Assembly (NCBI GenBank): GCA_002385265.1
Contig: DGDD01000106.1
Location: 1 to 29,065 of the forward strand
Direction of reading: 5' to 3'
Length of the DNA: 29,065 nucleotides
Source: Chitinophagaceae bacterium UBA3961
Lineage (GTDB): Bacteria > Bacteroidota > Bacteroidia > Chitinophagales > Chitinophagaceae
This document shows, in pieces, positions 15,189 to 23,268 of the stretch; the first letter of the stretch is position 1; each line of letters starts with the position of its first letter. The notes beneath the pieces are model-generated. The model made no database searches and was not told the DNA's origin. It saw nothing but the letters and a program-made list of their open reading frames with translations. A program made the translations under genes and the position numbers.

Positions 15189-15827
15189 ATGAGATCCTTT
15201 CTTTCATTTGTCCTTATTTGCAGCGCCTTCGTATGTAGCGCACAAGAAGTTCCTGATTTTCCCGACTACCGCAATAAAAAAGAAAGCTTTGCAAAGGTTT
15301 CTGAAAAATACATCAAAGCTGATCTCGCCAGTTTCACGATTGGCGGGCTAGATGAAAGTATCGGCAAAACACCTTTGAAGAAAATTTCTCCATTTGCCTA
15401 TACTAGGAATATGATGAATTTCAAACAGGATGATATCACCGTAACGGTAACCACCGTGCCCTTCAATGCAAGCGGTAAGAAAATTCAGAAAGTTGGTGAA
15501 CATGTGGTAAAAATTGATGGAAAACCATTTTATGGAAGTTTCGGTCAAATGCCCATAACGGCGATAGAATCTGTAAAAGTACTGTGGGGAAAAGACACCA
15601 TTGAAATTCCACGAATCGCTTATTTTGATCTGTACAATTTGAATTTCACGTATAAAGATAAGGCCGGTACAGAACGTACGAGCAACGGAGTGTACTTCTC
15701 GCCCGATGGAAAACGGATGTACATTTACATGCTCAGTAAAAATGAAGAAGGAAGTTATGAAGTAACTTGGGTGATAGAAGACAAGAAGTATTTCAGAAGG
15801 GTGTTGGATTGGGGATTTACGAAGTGA
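15189..15827 (+). CDS. hypothetical secreted protein
   Basis: The 212-residue product has a signal peptide (MRSFLSFVLICSAFVCSAQ) with a likely cut after SAQ at residue 19 and no lipobox Cys at the right place, so it should be periplasmic or secreted. The mature part is rich in beta-strand-forming residues and Lys, with GKTPLKKISPFAYTRNMMNF near 59-78 and a YFSPDGKRMYIYML segment near 168-181. I do not recognise a family. It has its own possible promoter and a strong shared terminator, so it is likely a single-gene unit. Confidence 0.72.
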   Translation: MRSFLSFVLICSAFVCSAQEVPDFPDYRNKKESFAKVSEKYIKADLASFTIGGLDESIGKTPLKKISPFAYTRNMMNFKQDDITVTVTTVPFNASGKKIQKVGEHVVKIDGKPFYGSFGQMPITAIESVKVLWGKDTIEIPRIAYFDLYNLNFTYKDKAGTERTSNGVYFSPDGKRMYIYMLSKNEEGSYEVTWVIEDKKYFRRVLDWGFTK

Positions 15828-15833
15828 GAAGAC

Positions 15834-15861
15834 AATTAAGAATTAAGAGTTAAGAATTAAA
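15834..15861. repeat. four tandem heptamers, consensus AATTAAG
   Basis: The units are AATTAAG, AATTAAG, AGTTAAG and AATTAAA, lying between the stop of the secreted protein gene and the terminator stem. The last unit runs into the terminator's A-rich arm. Confidence 0.8.
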
Positions 15862-15896
15862 ATACAAAAGGCGCCGATGGCGCCTTTTGTATTTTA
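15858..15896. terminator. long bidirectional terminator
   Basis: A perfect 17-pair stem AAAATACAAAAGGCGCC (15859-15875) / GGCGCCTTTTGTATTTT (15879-15895) with a GAT loop, extendable by one T-A pair. The GC core next to A and T runs on both sides serves both convergent genes. Confidence 0.88.
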
Positions 15897-15916
15897 TAGT
15901 CTGAGGAGCAGACTTA

Positions 15917-16825
15917 TTAATAGCCCCATTTTTTCATAATAGCCAAATCTTCTTTTACATCATCGAGTGGGCTTCTACCTTGATAGCTCTCTTGCTCAAT
16001 AATGAAGTGAATGGTACCGCCAGACTTCTTTCCTAAATCAATAACTTCTTTTACGCTAACAATACCTTTACCCAAAATAGTGCTTTCGTATTTTTCATGT
16101 CCTTCTTTTGCAAGAATTTCATCTTTAACGTGCATAGATTCGAATCGGCCGGGCCATTTTTTAACAACATCGATGGCTTTTGCGCCACCATTGTAAAGGT
16201 TGCCAATATCTAATTGTTGCATTACAAGAGCAGGATCTGTGTTCTTCAAAATGATGTCGTACACCGATTGCCCATTGAGTTGTTGGCTGAATTCAAAATC
16301 GTGGTTATGATAGCCAAACTTCATTCCGGAGGCTTTACACAATTCTCCACTCTTATTGAATACTTCCATATAGGACAATATTCCATCGTATGTTTTGCGC
16401 AGGCTTTCATCGAGCCATGGGCTGATCACAAACTTTTGGCCGGCAATTGCAGCATCTTCTACGGTGTATTTCCAAGCATCAGTGAATTCCTTTTTGCCGG
16501 CATCCCAATGTCCCTTGCCCATTACGGTGTGTCCGCTGGGCATGGTCATTCCCAAATCGTCTAAAATTTTCTTAAACTCTTTTGCTGTGTATCCATAGAA
16601 TTTTCTGTTGATGTAATTCGCATGCTCAACGTGCTTGTAGCCCATAGCAGCCAATTGTTTTAAAGTTCCCAAAGGATCTTTCATCATTTCATTTCGAACG
16701 GAATACAATTGTACTCCGGTTAATTTTACGTCCTTGTTGAACTCAAATAAACCGGACCTCATTACACCGGCGCCGGCTAATAAAACAGAGCCGTTTTTGA
16801 GGAAGTTTCTTCTACTTTGTTGCAT
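15917..16825 (-). CDS. TAT-exported sugar phosphate isomerase/epimerase-like TIM-barrel protein
   Basis: The 302-residue protein has a twin-arginine signal (SRRNFLK, 4-10, then a hydrophobic stretch) and so is likely exported folded. The rest fits the xylose-isomerase-like TIM barrel (AP endonuclease 2 family): GVQLYSVRNEM near 37-47, HVEHANY, GYHNHDFEF with metal-ligand His residues, QQLDIGNL, SMHVKDE and FIIEQESY. These Glu, His and Asp residues usually bind a divalent metal. Bacteroidota carry many such proteins, often in carbohydrate use, but no sugar genes lie next to this one. The substrate is unknown. Confidence 0.85.
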   Translation of the reverse strand: MQQSRRNFLKNGSVLLAGAGVMRSGLFEFNKDVKLTGVQLYSVRNEMMKDPLGTLKQLAAMGYKHVEHANYINRKFYGYTAKEFKKILDDLGMTMPSGHTVMGKGHWDAGKKEFTDAWKYTVEDAAIAGQKFVISPWLDESLRKTYDGILSYMEVFNKSGELCKASGMKFGYHNHDFEFSQQLNGQSVYDIILKNTDPALVMQQLDIGNLYNGGAKAIDVVKKWPGRFESMHVKDEILAKEGHEKYESTILGKGIVSVKEVIDLGKKSGGTIHFIIEQESYQGRSPLDDVKEDLAIMKKWGY

Positions 16826-17115
16826 AGCAATAATTAGTTAGTTGATTAAGAATGGATGCTCTGTAATTTCCTGAATTAATCTTAGAATCTGCAAGTTTTT
16901 TTTACAGACGGCTGTCATCATTAGTAGTTTGTTTTTAACTGATTGGGGCGTTAAGCCTTTTTCAGGCGGCTTTATAATTACAATTATTAGTAATTTGAAA
17001 GTGGAAGGCTTCGTTCCAGCTAATTCAATAGAATCGGGGAAAATTTTACTAAAAATTTTGGGGTTGGAAACAGGAAGGTCCGATGTGATTTCGTAATCTT
17101 GTAAAAAAATACCGG

Positions 17116-18315
17116 ATGTCAGCATCTATAACATGTCCAAATTGTCACACCACATTTGAGCCCAATGAAATCATTCGTGAGGAGGTAGAGAAAGAATTGC
17201 GTGTGAAAATGGTTGAGTGGCAAAAGAAGAAACAGCAGGAAATGGATCTGCAATTGCAGGATGAAAAACGAAAAACGCAGCTTGAAATAGAACAACAACT
17301 CCGCAAATCGCTCTCAGCCGACTATGATAACAAACTTCGCTTATTGGAAACCACCAATAAAGAGAACGAAGCCCGTTTGAAAGAGGCGCGTATGAAAGAA
17401 GTGGAGTTTTTACAGAAAGAACAGCAATTGAAGAACAAAGAAGCGGAATTAGAGCTATCAGTTCAGAAAAGGTTGCAAGAAGAACGTTCGAAGTTGAGTG
17501 ATGATATTAGAAAGCTAGAAGAACAGAAAACGGCCAATAAAGAATTGGAATACCAAATGCGGATGCGCGAATTGGAAAAGCAATTAGAAGATCAGAAGAA
17601 GTTGGCAGATGAGATGAGACGTAAAGCAGAGCAGGGTTCTATGCAATTGCAAGGCGAAATTCAGGAATTGGCTTTGGAAGAATTGTTACGATCGAATTTT
17701 CCTTTTGACGCTATCAGTGAAGTTGGGAAAGGCATTCGTGGAGCCGATTGTATTCAGACCGTTCGTAACAATACCGGTCAAAATTGTGGTACAATTATCT
17801 ATGAAAGTAAACGTACCAAAGATTTCTCCATGGAGTGGATTGAAAAACTAAAAGCCGATAAAAGAAGTTTAAATGCCGATGTTGCCGTGATTGTAACCCA
17901 AGCTATGCCTAAAGACATGAAACAGTTTGGAGAAAAAGATGGCGTGTGGATTTGTAGTTTTGATGAGGTATCCGGTGTCACTCATTTGCTACGCGATGGA
18001 ATCATTCGCATTTACAATGCTACAAAAAATGAGGAAAACAAGGGAGATAAAATGCACATGCTCTACAATTATTTAACCAGTAATGAATTTAGTGAGCAAT
18101 GGAAAGCTATTAGGGAGGGGTTCATGTCAATGAAACTGTCCATTCAAAAAGAACGCGATGCCATGGAAAAGTTGTGGAAAGCAAGGGAAAAACAATTGGA
18201 AAAAGTATTACTCAATGCTGCGCACATAAAAGGAAGTGTAGAAGGTATAGCCGGTCAAGATTCGATCAATTTAAACCTCTTGGGTGATGGCAACGATGAA
18301 TTGATGTTAGATTAG
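17116..18315 (+). CDS. DUF2130 protein, predicted PD-(D/E)xK-fold nuclease with zinc-binding start and coiled coil
   Basis: The 399-residue protein starts with a half zinc-ribbon (CPNCH, 7-11). A long charged coiled coil follows (about 20-180). The DUF2130 domain (about 180-330) contains GADCIQ (D211) and YESKRT (E230, K232), which fit the D...ExK core of restriction-endonuclease-like folds, then DVAVIVTQ. Family members are predicted nucleases of unknown role. Only one CxxC(H) pair is visible, so full zinc binding may need a dimer or may be lost. The gene stands alone and ends two bases from the convergent phosphopantetheinyl transferase gene. Confidence 0.82.
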   Translation: MSASITCPNCHTTFEPNEIIREEVEKELRVKMVEWQKKKQQEMDLQLQDEKRKTQLEIEQQLRKSLSADYDNKLRLLETTNKENEARLKEARMKEVEFLQKEQQLKNKEAELELSVQKRLQEERSKLSDDIRKLEEQKTANKELEYQMRMRELEKQLEDQKKLADEMRRKAEQGSMQLQGEIQELALEELLRSNFPFDAISEVGKGIRGADCIQTVRNNTGQNCGTIIYESKRTKDFSMEWIEKLKADKRSLNADVAVIVTQAMPKDMKQFGEKDGVWICSFDEVSGVTHLLRDGIIRIYNATKNEENKGDKMHMLYNYLTSNEFSEQWKAIREGFMSMKLSIQKERDAMEKLWKAREKQLEKVLLNAAHIKGSVEGIAGQDSINLNLLGDGNDELMLD

Positions 18316-18317
18316 GC

Positions 18318-18962
18318 TTAAGGTTCCGATACCACCCAACTAAGAACCAATGGATCAAAAATACGCCCCTGCACTTCTAGTTGCCGGGGTTTTTCTTTTG
18401 AAAACTGAAAGGGAAGGTCGATAAAATCATCGTTTTTATAAATCGGTATACCGTTTAGTTGCATGTGCTCTTTGAAGTCGACGCCACCTTTTCCATACCA
18501 CTTATAAACTGCCTCTTTTGCGCTCCACATTACGGTTGTCAATTGCAAATGCATTTCTTCTAAGTAACGCCAATTCTCCATATAAGCCGCTTCACTTGCA
18601 TGAAGAAATTTGTGAGCAATAGATTCAAGACGAGGCGAAATGAACTCAACATCTACTCCTACCCGCTTTGTACTACTAGCAATTGCCGCTGCATAATTGC
18701 CACAATGTGAAATTGAAAAATGGTATTTCTCATCCGGTAAAAATGGCTTGCGGGTATCTGCAATTTCAATTTCTTCCAAAGGAAAGTCATCAAAAAGCTG
18801 GGTCAAAACAAATCGACCTGCGAGGTGCTGTAACATCTTGTAAGGATGTTTTACTTCTTTCTTAAGCGGTACTTTCGCTAGAAAAAACTCCGCATTTTCT
18901 TCAATTCTCCAAATGGCTAAATGAGTATGCTGGTCGATATTATGTTGATAAAATAGGGGCAT
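18318..18962 (-). CDS. 4'-phosphopantetheinyl transferase, Sfp/HetI-like
   Basis: The enzyme moves the phosphopantetheine arm of CoA onto a Ser of carrier proteins. The 214 residues show the family motifs: FSISH (82-86), GVDVE (102-106, metal ligands D104 and E106) and WSAKEAVYK (146-154, E150 and K154). The size and two-lobed layout fit the Sfp type, not the shorter AcpS type. No polyketide or peptide synthase genes lie nearby, so it may serve fatty-acid ACP or a distant cluster. It is divergent from dcd. Confidence 0.9.
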   Translation of the reverse strand: MPLFYQHNIDQHTHLAIWRIEENAEFFLAKVPLKKEVKHPYKMLQHLAGRFVLTQLFDDFPLEEIEIADTRKPFLPDEKYHFSISHCGNYAAAIASSTKRVGVDVEFISPRLESIAHKFLHASEAAYMENWRYLEEMHLQLTTVMWSAKEAVYKWYGKGGVDFKEHMQLNGIPIYKNDDFIDLPFQFSKEKPRQLEVQGRIFDPLVLSWVVSEP

Positions 18963-19006
18963 CTTTCGAAAAATCAGGTTTATTTTGCTGAGGCTCGCTG
19001 CACCAT

Positions 19007-19014
19007 CAAAATTA
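19007..19014 (-). promoter_or_regulatory. possible -7 element of the phosphopantetheinyl transferase gene
   Basis: On the minus strand TAATTTTG fits TAnnTTTG exactly, 44 bases before the ATG. No TTTG box is found at the expected upstream distance. Confidence 0.35.
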
Positions 19015-19025
19015 GGGAGTAAGTT

Positions 19026-19562
19026 ATGATTTTATCAGATAAAAGAATTTTAGAAGAGATAGAAAAAGGTACGATTAAATTAGACCCATACAATCGATCT
19101 TGCCTTGGCAGTAATTCGTACGACGTTCATTTGGGGCAATGGCTAGCCACTTATCGCAACCATATCTTGGATGCTAAGAAGCACAACGAAATTGAATACT
19201 TTGAAATTCCGGACGATGGCTTTGTGCTGTACCCGCACGTGTTTTATTTAGGTGCAACATTAGAATATACAGAAACGCACGCACATGTGCCTTTTCTGGA
19301 AGGTAAGTCGTCTACCGGCAGATTAGGAATTGATATCCATGCTACTGCAGGAAAAGGAGACGTTGGTTTCTGTGGGTATTGGACACTCGAAATTTCAGTA
19401 AAGCAACCCGTTCGCGTTTACAAAGGAATGCCTATTGGACAATTAATTTATTTCCCCGTAGAAGGCGAAATTGAAGTAAAATACAACGAGAAGAAAAACG
19501 CTAAATACAGCGGGCAAGCCAGTAAACCGGTAGAAAGTATGATGTGGAAGAACCAGTTTTAA
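19026..19562 (+). CDS. dcd: dCTP deaminase
   Basis: The enzyme deaminates dCTP to dUTP, feeding dTMP synthesis. The 178-residue protein has the trimeric dUTPase/dCTP deaminase fold: GSNSYDVHLG (28-37), EGKSSTGRLG (92-101), HATAGKGDVGF (105-115), catalytic Glu122 in WTLEIS, GMPIGQL (134-140) and the C-terminal YSGQ loop (161-164). A bifunctional dCTP deaminase/dUTPase cannot be ruled out from sequence alone. The 3' end overlaps the convergent DUF3810 gene by four bases. Confidence 0.93.
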   Translation: MILSDKRILEEIEKGTIKLDPYNRSCLGSNSYDVHLGQWLATYRNHILDAKKHNEIEYFEIPDDGFVLYPHVFYLGATLEYTETHAHVPFLEGKSSTGRLGIDIHATAGKGDVGFCGYWTLEISVKQPVRVYKGMPIGQLIYFPVEGEIEVKYNEKKNAKYSGQASKPVESMMWKNQF

Positions 19563-20629
19563 TGCTTGTATTTCCGTTCGTATTCTTGCAGCCATAGAAT
19601 GACCCTACTGTAGGTAATTTTACCATCAGGTTGTTGATTTGCTTTTAGGAATTGGCCGTACCAAAAGTCAATTACCTTTTCTACCGGATTCTCGTACTTC
19701 TTATAGAACTGTTGAAGCTCCTTAAAATCATCTTTTACTGCCGGGCTCAAACTACTATCGATTTTTTTCAATTGAATGCTATCGGATCGATACAAATAAG
19801 GCCGTCCGTACATATATAAATCAAGATAAACGGAATAGTTAAACAAAGGATCTTTGCTAGCTGCAGCCGCCAAAAAGCCTGAAAAGTTAGCTTCATTTTC
19901 TTTTGCATAGCCTAATTGATGTCCTATTTCATGACAAGTTGTAAACGGCAGTACAAATGACGGTACTTTCGTATTCACTTGAGCTTCTCCTGTGAATGGA
20001 TTGTAGTAACCGGTATATCCGAAATAATTTCCCATCACACCAAACAATGAGGACTTCACACTTGGGTGCTTGTATTCCAAAAAGGGATGTTTGATTTTTA
20101 TTACGCTATAAGCATCGATGGCACCTGAATAAATGTAGTCCATATTCTTCAGTTGACTTCTATTAGCGTGTGCCGCCGCTTCTGTTTCATTTACCCTATC
20201 ACGTAGCCAATACATAAGGGAAGAAAGATCTTCTTTTGATATTGCCGTGTCTTTCAATTGAAACTGAAAGGCTACCCCGGCCCTATTATAGTTCAGTCCC
20301 CAAAACACATTAAAAACAATGTATATAACCAGTACGTATTTCAAAACACCGGCACCGGTTTCTTTCCAAAAGTCTCGGTTGCTTTTTTGTTGTTTAAGAC
20401 GTGAAAACCACTTCAGGATCACTCTTGTTAATAAAATAACAGCTAGGGCGTATAACAAATCACCCAAACTAAAGGGAATCCAACCTGTTAGAATTCGAAG
20501 TAGGTTGCTAATAAGTGGGTAAAAGGATTGAGAATAGGTGGTTTCAACAAAAACCGGATTTAAAGCCCAGCACTTTATTAACACTATCAGTGCTATTAAA
20601 ACAATCCAAACATTCATTCGTTTAAACAT
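19559..20629 (-). CDS. DUF3810 membrane protein, predicted zinc metallopeptidase
   Basis: The 356-residue protein has three N-terminal membrane spans (about 7-23, 55-73 and 95-112), then a soluble domain. That domain carries TTCHEIGHQLGY with HEIGH (233-237) and a downstream ENEANFSGF (E244/E246), the set expected of an HExxH zinc peptidase. An NPFTGEAQVNTKVPSF segment (210-225) precedes the motif, as usual in DUF3810. The active domain probably lies outside the cytoplasm. The substrate is unknown. It is divergent from the carboxyltransferase gene by 55 bases. Confidence 0.85.
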   Translation of the reverse strand: MFKRMNVWIVLIALIVLIKCWALNPVFVETTYSQSFYPLISNLLRILTGWIPFSLGDLLYALAVILLTRVILKWFSRLKQQKSNRDFWKETGAGVLKYVLVIYIVFNVFWGLNYNRAGVAFQFQLKDTAISKEDLSSLMYWLRDRVNETEAAAHANRSQLKNMDYIYSGAIDAYSVIKIKHPFLEYKHPSVKSSLFGVMGNYFGYTGYYNPFTGEAQVNTKVPSFVLPFTTCHEIGHQLGYAKENEANFSGFLAAAASKDPLFNYSVYLDLYMYGRPYLYRSDSIQLKKIDSSLSPAVKDDFKELQQFYKKYENPVEKVIDFWYGQFLKANQQPDGKITYSRVILWLQEYERKYKH

Positions 20630-20684
20630 GGATATAAAAATAAGGCCAAATCGGCTTATAATTGTACTATAATTGCTTGCTTGT

Positions 20685-22310
20685 ATGAACCTTGAATTTA
20701 ATAAGAACGAAGATGCGATGCGTTTGGCTATAAGTCAAATGAAGCAACGCCTTGAAAAGATCAAAGAAGGCGGAGGTAAGAAATCGATCGAAAAACAGCA
20801 CGAAAAAAACAAACTCACGGCTCGCGAGCGCATCGAATATTTGCGCGATCCGAATTCCCCATTTATTGAGATAGGTGCTTTTACCGGATACGAAATGTAT
20901 GCCGAACAAGGAGGTTGCCCAGCGGGTGGTACTGTTGGAGGCATCGGATATGTGGCAGGAAAACAGTGTATGATTATCGCGAATGATCAAACAGTAAAAG
21001 CCGGAGCTTGGTTTCCCATTACGGGCAAGAAGAATTTACGCTTGCAAGAAATAGCAATGGAGAATCATTTGCCTGTTATTTACTTGGTAGACAGTGCCGG
21101 AGTTTTCTTACCGATGCAAGATGAGATCTTTCCCGACAAGGAGCATTTTGGAAGGATCTTCAGAAACAATGCCCGAATGAGTGCTATGGGCATCACCCAA
21201 ATTTCTGCAGTTATGGGTGCATGCGTTGCCGGGGGTGCGTATTTGCCGATTATGAGTGATGAAACCCTGATGGTATCCAATGCCGGCTCGATATTTCTGG
21301 CAGGCCCTTATTTAGTAAAAGCTGCTATTGGTGAAGACATTGACATTGAAACATTGGGGGGAGCTGAAACTCACACCGCAATTAGCGGGATCGCCGACTA
21401 TAAATTTGACAGCGAACAAGCCTGTTTGGATCATGTAAAAAAGCTAATGAGTTTGTTAGGAGACGCTCCCAAAGCAGGGTTTGATCGAATAAAAGCCATA
21501 GCTCCTTCAAGGCCGCCAGACGATATCTTAGGATTGTTTCCGAGCGAAGGAAAACCCTATGATATAAAAGATATTATTGACTGTATTGTAGACGGAGGTA
21601 GTTTCCAACCCTATAAAGATGAATTTGGTAAAACCATCGTTTGCGGATATGCGAGAATTGATGGCTGGGCAGTTGGAATTGTAGCGAATCAAAGAAAAAT
21701 GGTAAAAAGCAAAAAAGGTGAAATGCAAATGGGTGGTGTTATTTATAATGACAGTGCCGACAAAGCTGCGCGTTTTATTATGAATTGCAATCAGAAAAAA
21801 ATTCCGCTCGTATTCTTACAGGATGTTACCGGATTTATGGTGGGAAGCAGAAGTGAACATTCGGGAATCATCAAAGATGGTGCGAAATTGGTGAATGCTG
21901 TAGCCAATTCTGTTGTTCCGAAGTTTACTTTTATAATCGGAAATTCATTTGGAGCAGGAAATTATGCCATGTGTGGAAAAGCATACGATCCTCGTTTGAT
22001 TTTTGCTTGGCCAACTTCGAAAATTGCTGTTATGGGAGGAGATCAAGCAGCGAAAACCTTGCTTCAAATTCAAGTGGCCTCGCAGAAAGCAGTTGGTAAA
22101 ACTTTGAGCGCTGAAGAAGAAGCATCAATGCTTGCAACTATTAAACAAAAATACGATACGCAAACAAGTCCATATTATGCCGCGGCTCGGCTGTGGACGG
22201 ACGGAATTATAGACCCAAGAGATACTCGAGGAATCATTTCTCAAGGAATTACAGCAGCCAACCAAAATCCTGAAATTCAACCATTTAAAACCGGAGTATT
22301 TCAAGTTTAA
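20685..22310 (+). CDS. acyl-CoA carboxylase carboxyltransferase (beta) subunit, methylcrotonyl/propionyl-CoA carboxylase type
   Basis: The 541-residue protein (ATG at 20685; a TTG at 20673 is less likely) is a biotin-dependent carboxyltransferase with both halves of the crotonase-like fold. The N half has VDSAGVFLPMQDE, MGACVAGGAYLPIMSDE and FLAGPYLVKAAIGE; the C half has DVTGFMVGSRSEHSGIIKDGAKLV, GNSFGAGNYAMCGKAYDPR and FAWPTSKIAVMGG. The WP-x2-K-I-x-VMGG and GRIF motifs look closer to methylcrotonyl-CoA carboxylase beta than to typical propionyl-CoA carboxylase. It would carboxylate an acyl-CoA in branched-chain amino-acid or fatty-acid metabolism. No biotin carboxylase/BCCP alpha subunit is adjacent. 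Confidence 0.92.
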   Translation: MNLEFNKNEDAMRLAISQMKQRLEKIKEGGGKKSIEKQHEKNKLTARERIEYLRDPNSPFIEIGAFTGYEMYAEQGGCPAGGTVGGIGYVAGKQCMIIANDQTVKAGAWFPITGKKNLRLQEIAMENHLPVIYLVDSAGVFLPMQDEIFPDKEHFGRIFRNNARMSAMGITQISAVMGACVAGGAYLPIMSDETLMVSNAGSIFLAGPYLVKAAIGEDIDIETLGGAETHTAISGIADYKFDSEQACLDHVKKLMSLLGDAPKAGFDRIKAIAPSRPPDDILGLFPSEGKPYDIKDIIDCIVDGGSFQPYKDEFGKTIVCGYARIDGWAVGIVANQRKMVKSKKGEMQMGGVIYNDSADKAARFIMNCNQKKIPLVFLQDVTGFMVGSRSEHSGIIKDGAKLVNAVANSVVPKFTFIIGNSFGAGNYAMCGKAYDPRLIFAWPTSKIAVMGGDQAAKTLLQIQVASQKAVGKTLSAEEEASMLATIKQKYDTQTSPYYAAARLWTDGIIDPRDTRGIISQGITAANQNPEIQPFKTGVFQV

Positions 22311-22365
22311 CACACAATAAAGACGCAAAAAAAGGGGTCTAGGTAGATTTGAACCGGAGTGCTGT

Positions 22366-22423
22366 TTAGTTTGGTGTGTATATGAAAAATCAGTATTTTC
22401 ACCGTACTTAATTACCAAACTAA
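22366..22423. promoter_or_regulatory. promoter with flanking 10-base inverted repeat, upstream of the lipoprotein pair
   Basis: TTTG (22370-22373), 20 bases, then TATTTTCA (22394-22401) resemble the Bacteroidota boxes, with mismatches in the last two bases of the -7. Arms TTAGTTTGGT (22366-22375) and ACCAAACTAA (22414-22423) are perfectly complementary. The left arm covers the -33 box, and the right arm lies ten bases before the ATG at 22434. Confidence 0.5.
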
Positions 22424-22433
22424 CCAGCGCATT

Positions 22434-23240
22434 ATGAGAAAATCTACTCTGGGCAAGATAGTATTGTCATTAGTGGTAGTGGGAGTATCGTTTGTTTCCT
22501 GCGTTAAGGATGATCCTGCATCTTTGATCCCCCCTCCTGTTCCCGATCAATCGTTTACGGAAGAATTTGACACAGTGGCGCAATCATTCAAACGTGGTTG
22601 GGTTCCCATCAACAACAGTAATCCCAAAGGTTCCGGCATATGGGCTCAAGGTGGAGGCTTGCTTCCAATTTTTGCACCTTATTCTTCCAAGGGTACTTAT
22701 CCGGGCTTTATCGGTGCTGATTATACTTCCACTTCAGGAACAGATGATGTAATTTCAAATTGGCTGATATCTCCAGTAGTTACAATGCAAAACGGTGATA
22801 AGATTGTATTCTATACAAGAACTCAATTACTACAAAACTTTTCAGTTTCCGGTGACTCTACTGATTACGGAAACAACCTAGAAGTTTGTATCAACACAAA
22901 AAATACCGGAACCAATGTAGGGACGGCCTATGATCCAAAATCAGCCTCCTACAACATTTCAACAGATAGAGGAGATTTCAGTTTAGCATTGTCGATCAAT
23001 CCACCCGTGTACGACAACGCCAATAAATTCTGGACATATAAAGAATCGCATAGCTTACCTAGTTTATTTGATCCTTTGGCATATCCATCACGTTGGACAA
23101 GATTTGAAGTAACTATTGGCGGCTTAAATGGCCCTACCAAAGGACGATTTGCATTCAGATACTATACATTGGATGCCGGTTCGAACGGTAATGGTAGCGC
23201 TATTGGAATAGACCAAGTAAGCTATATCAGCAAAAAATAA
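22434..23240 (+). CDS. surface lipoprotein with a choice-of-anchor-J-like domain (copy 1)
   Basis: The 268-residue protein has a lipoprotein signal ending at Cys23 (SFVSC), followed by V-K-D-D, which fits the Bacteroidota lipoprotein export signal K-(D/E)2, so surface display is likely. The mature part matches the jelly-roll 'choice-of-anchor J'/cleaved-adhesin pattern: EEFDTV, GWVPINNSNPKG, IWAQGG, NWLISP, FYTRT, then a final FRYYTLDAGSNG and IGIDQVSYISKK. Such domains often bind carbohydrate or act in adhesion. It is a tandem paralogue of the next gene, 28 bases downstream. Compared with that copy it has insertions between residues 75-95 and 170-215. Function unknown. Confidence 0.8.
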   Translation: MRKSTLGKIVLSLVVVGVSFVSCVKDDPASLIPPPVPDQSFTEEFDTVAQSFKRGWVPINNSNPKGSGIWAQGGGLLPIFAPYSSKGTYPGFIGADYTSTSGTDDVISNWLISPVVTMQNGDKIVFYTRTQLLQNFSVSGDSTDYGNNLEVCINTKNTGTNVGTAYDPKSASYNISTDRGDFSLALSINPPVYDNANKFWTYKESHSLPSLFDPLAYPSRWTRFEVTIGGLNGPTKGRFAFRYYTLDAGSNGNGSAIGIDQVSYISKK

Positions 23241-23268
23241 TTCAACCTAACTTAAACTAACTGATTAT

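Noticed and set aside
16838..17125. A 95-codon minus-strand ORF that fills the space before the TIM-barrel gene
   Set aside because: It overlaps the start of the DUF2130 gene, shows no domain, signal or coding-like composition, and lies in A+T-rich intergenic DNA. Its position 12 bases before the next gene is noted, but nothing else supports it.
22336..22362. A tRNA-like 3' end (resembling a T arm) before the lipoprotein pair
   Set aside because: A GGTTCAAATC-like loop is present on the minus strand, but its stem does not pair and no anticodon arm or 5' half follows.
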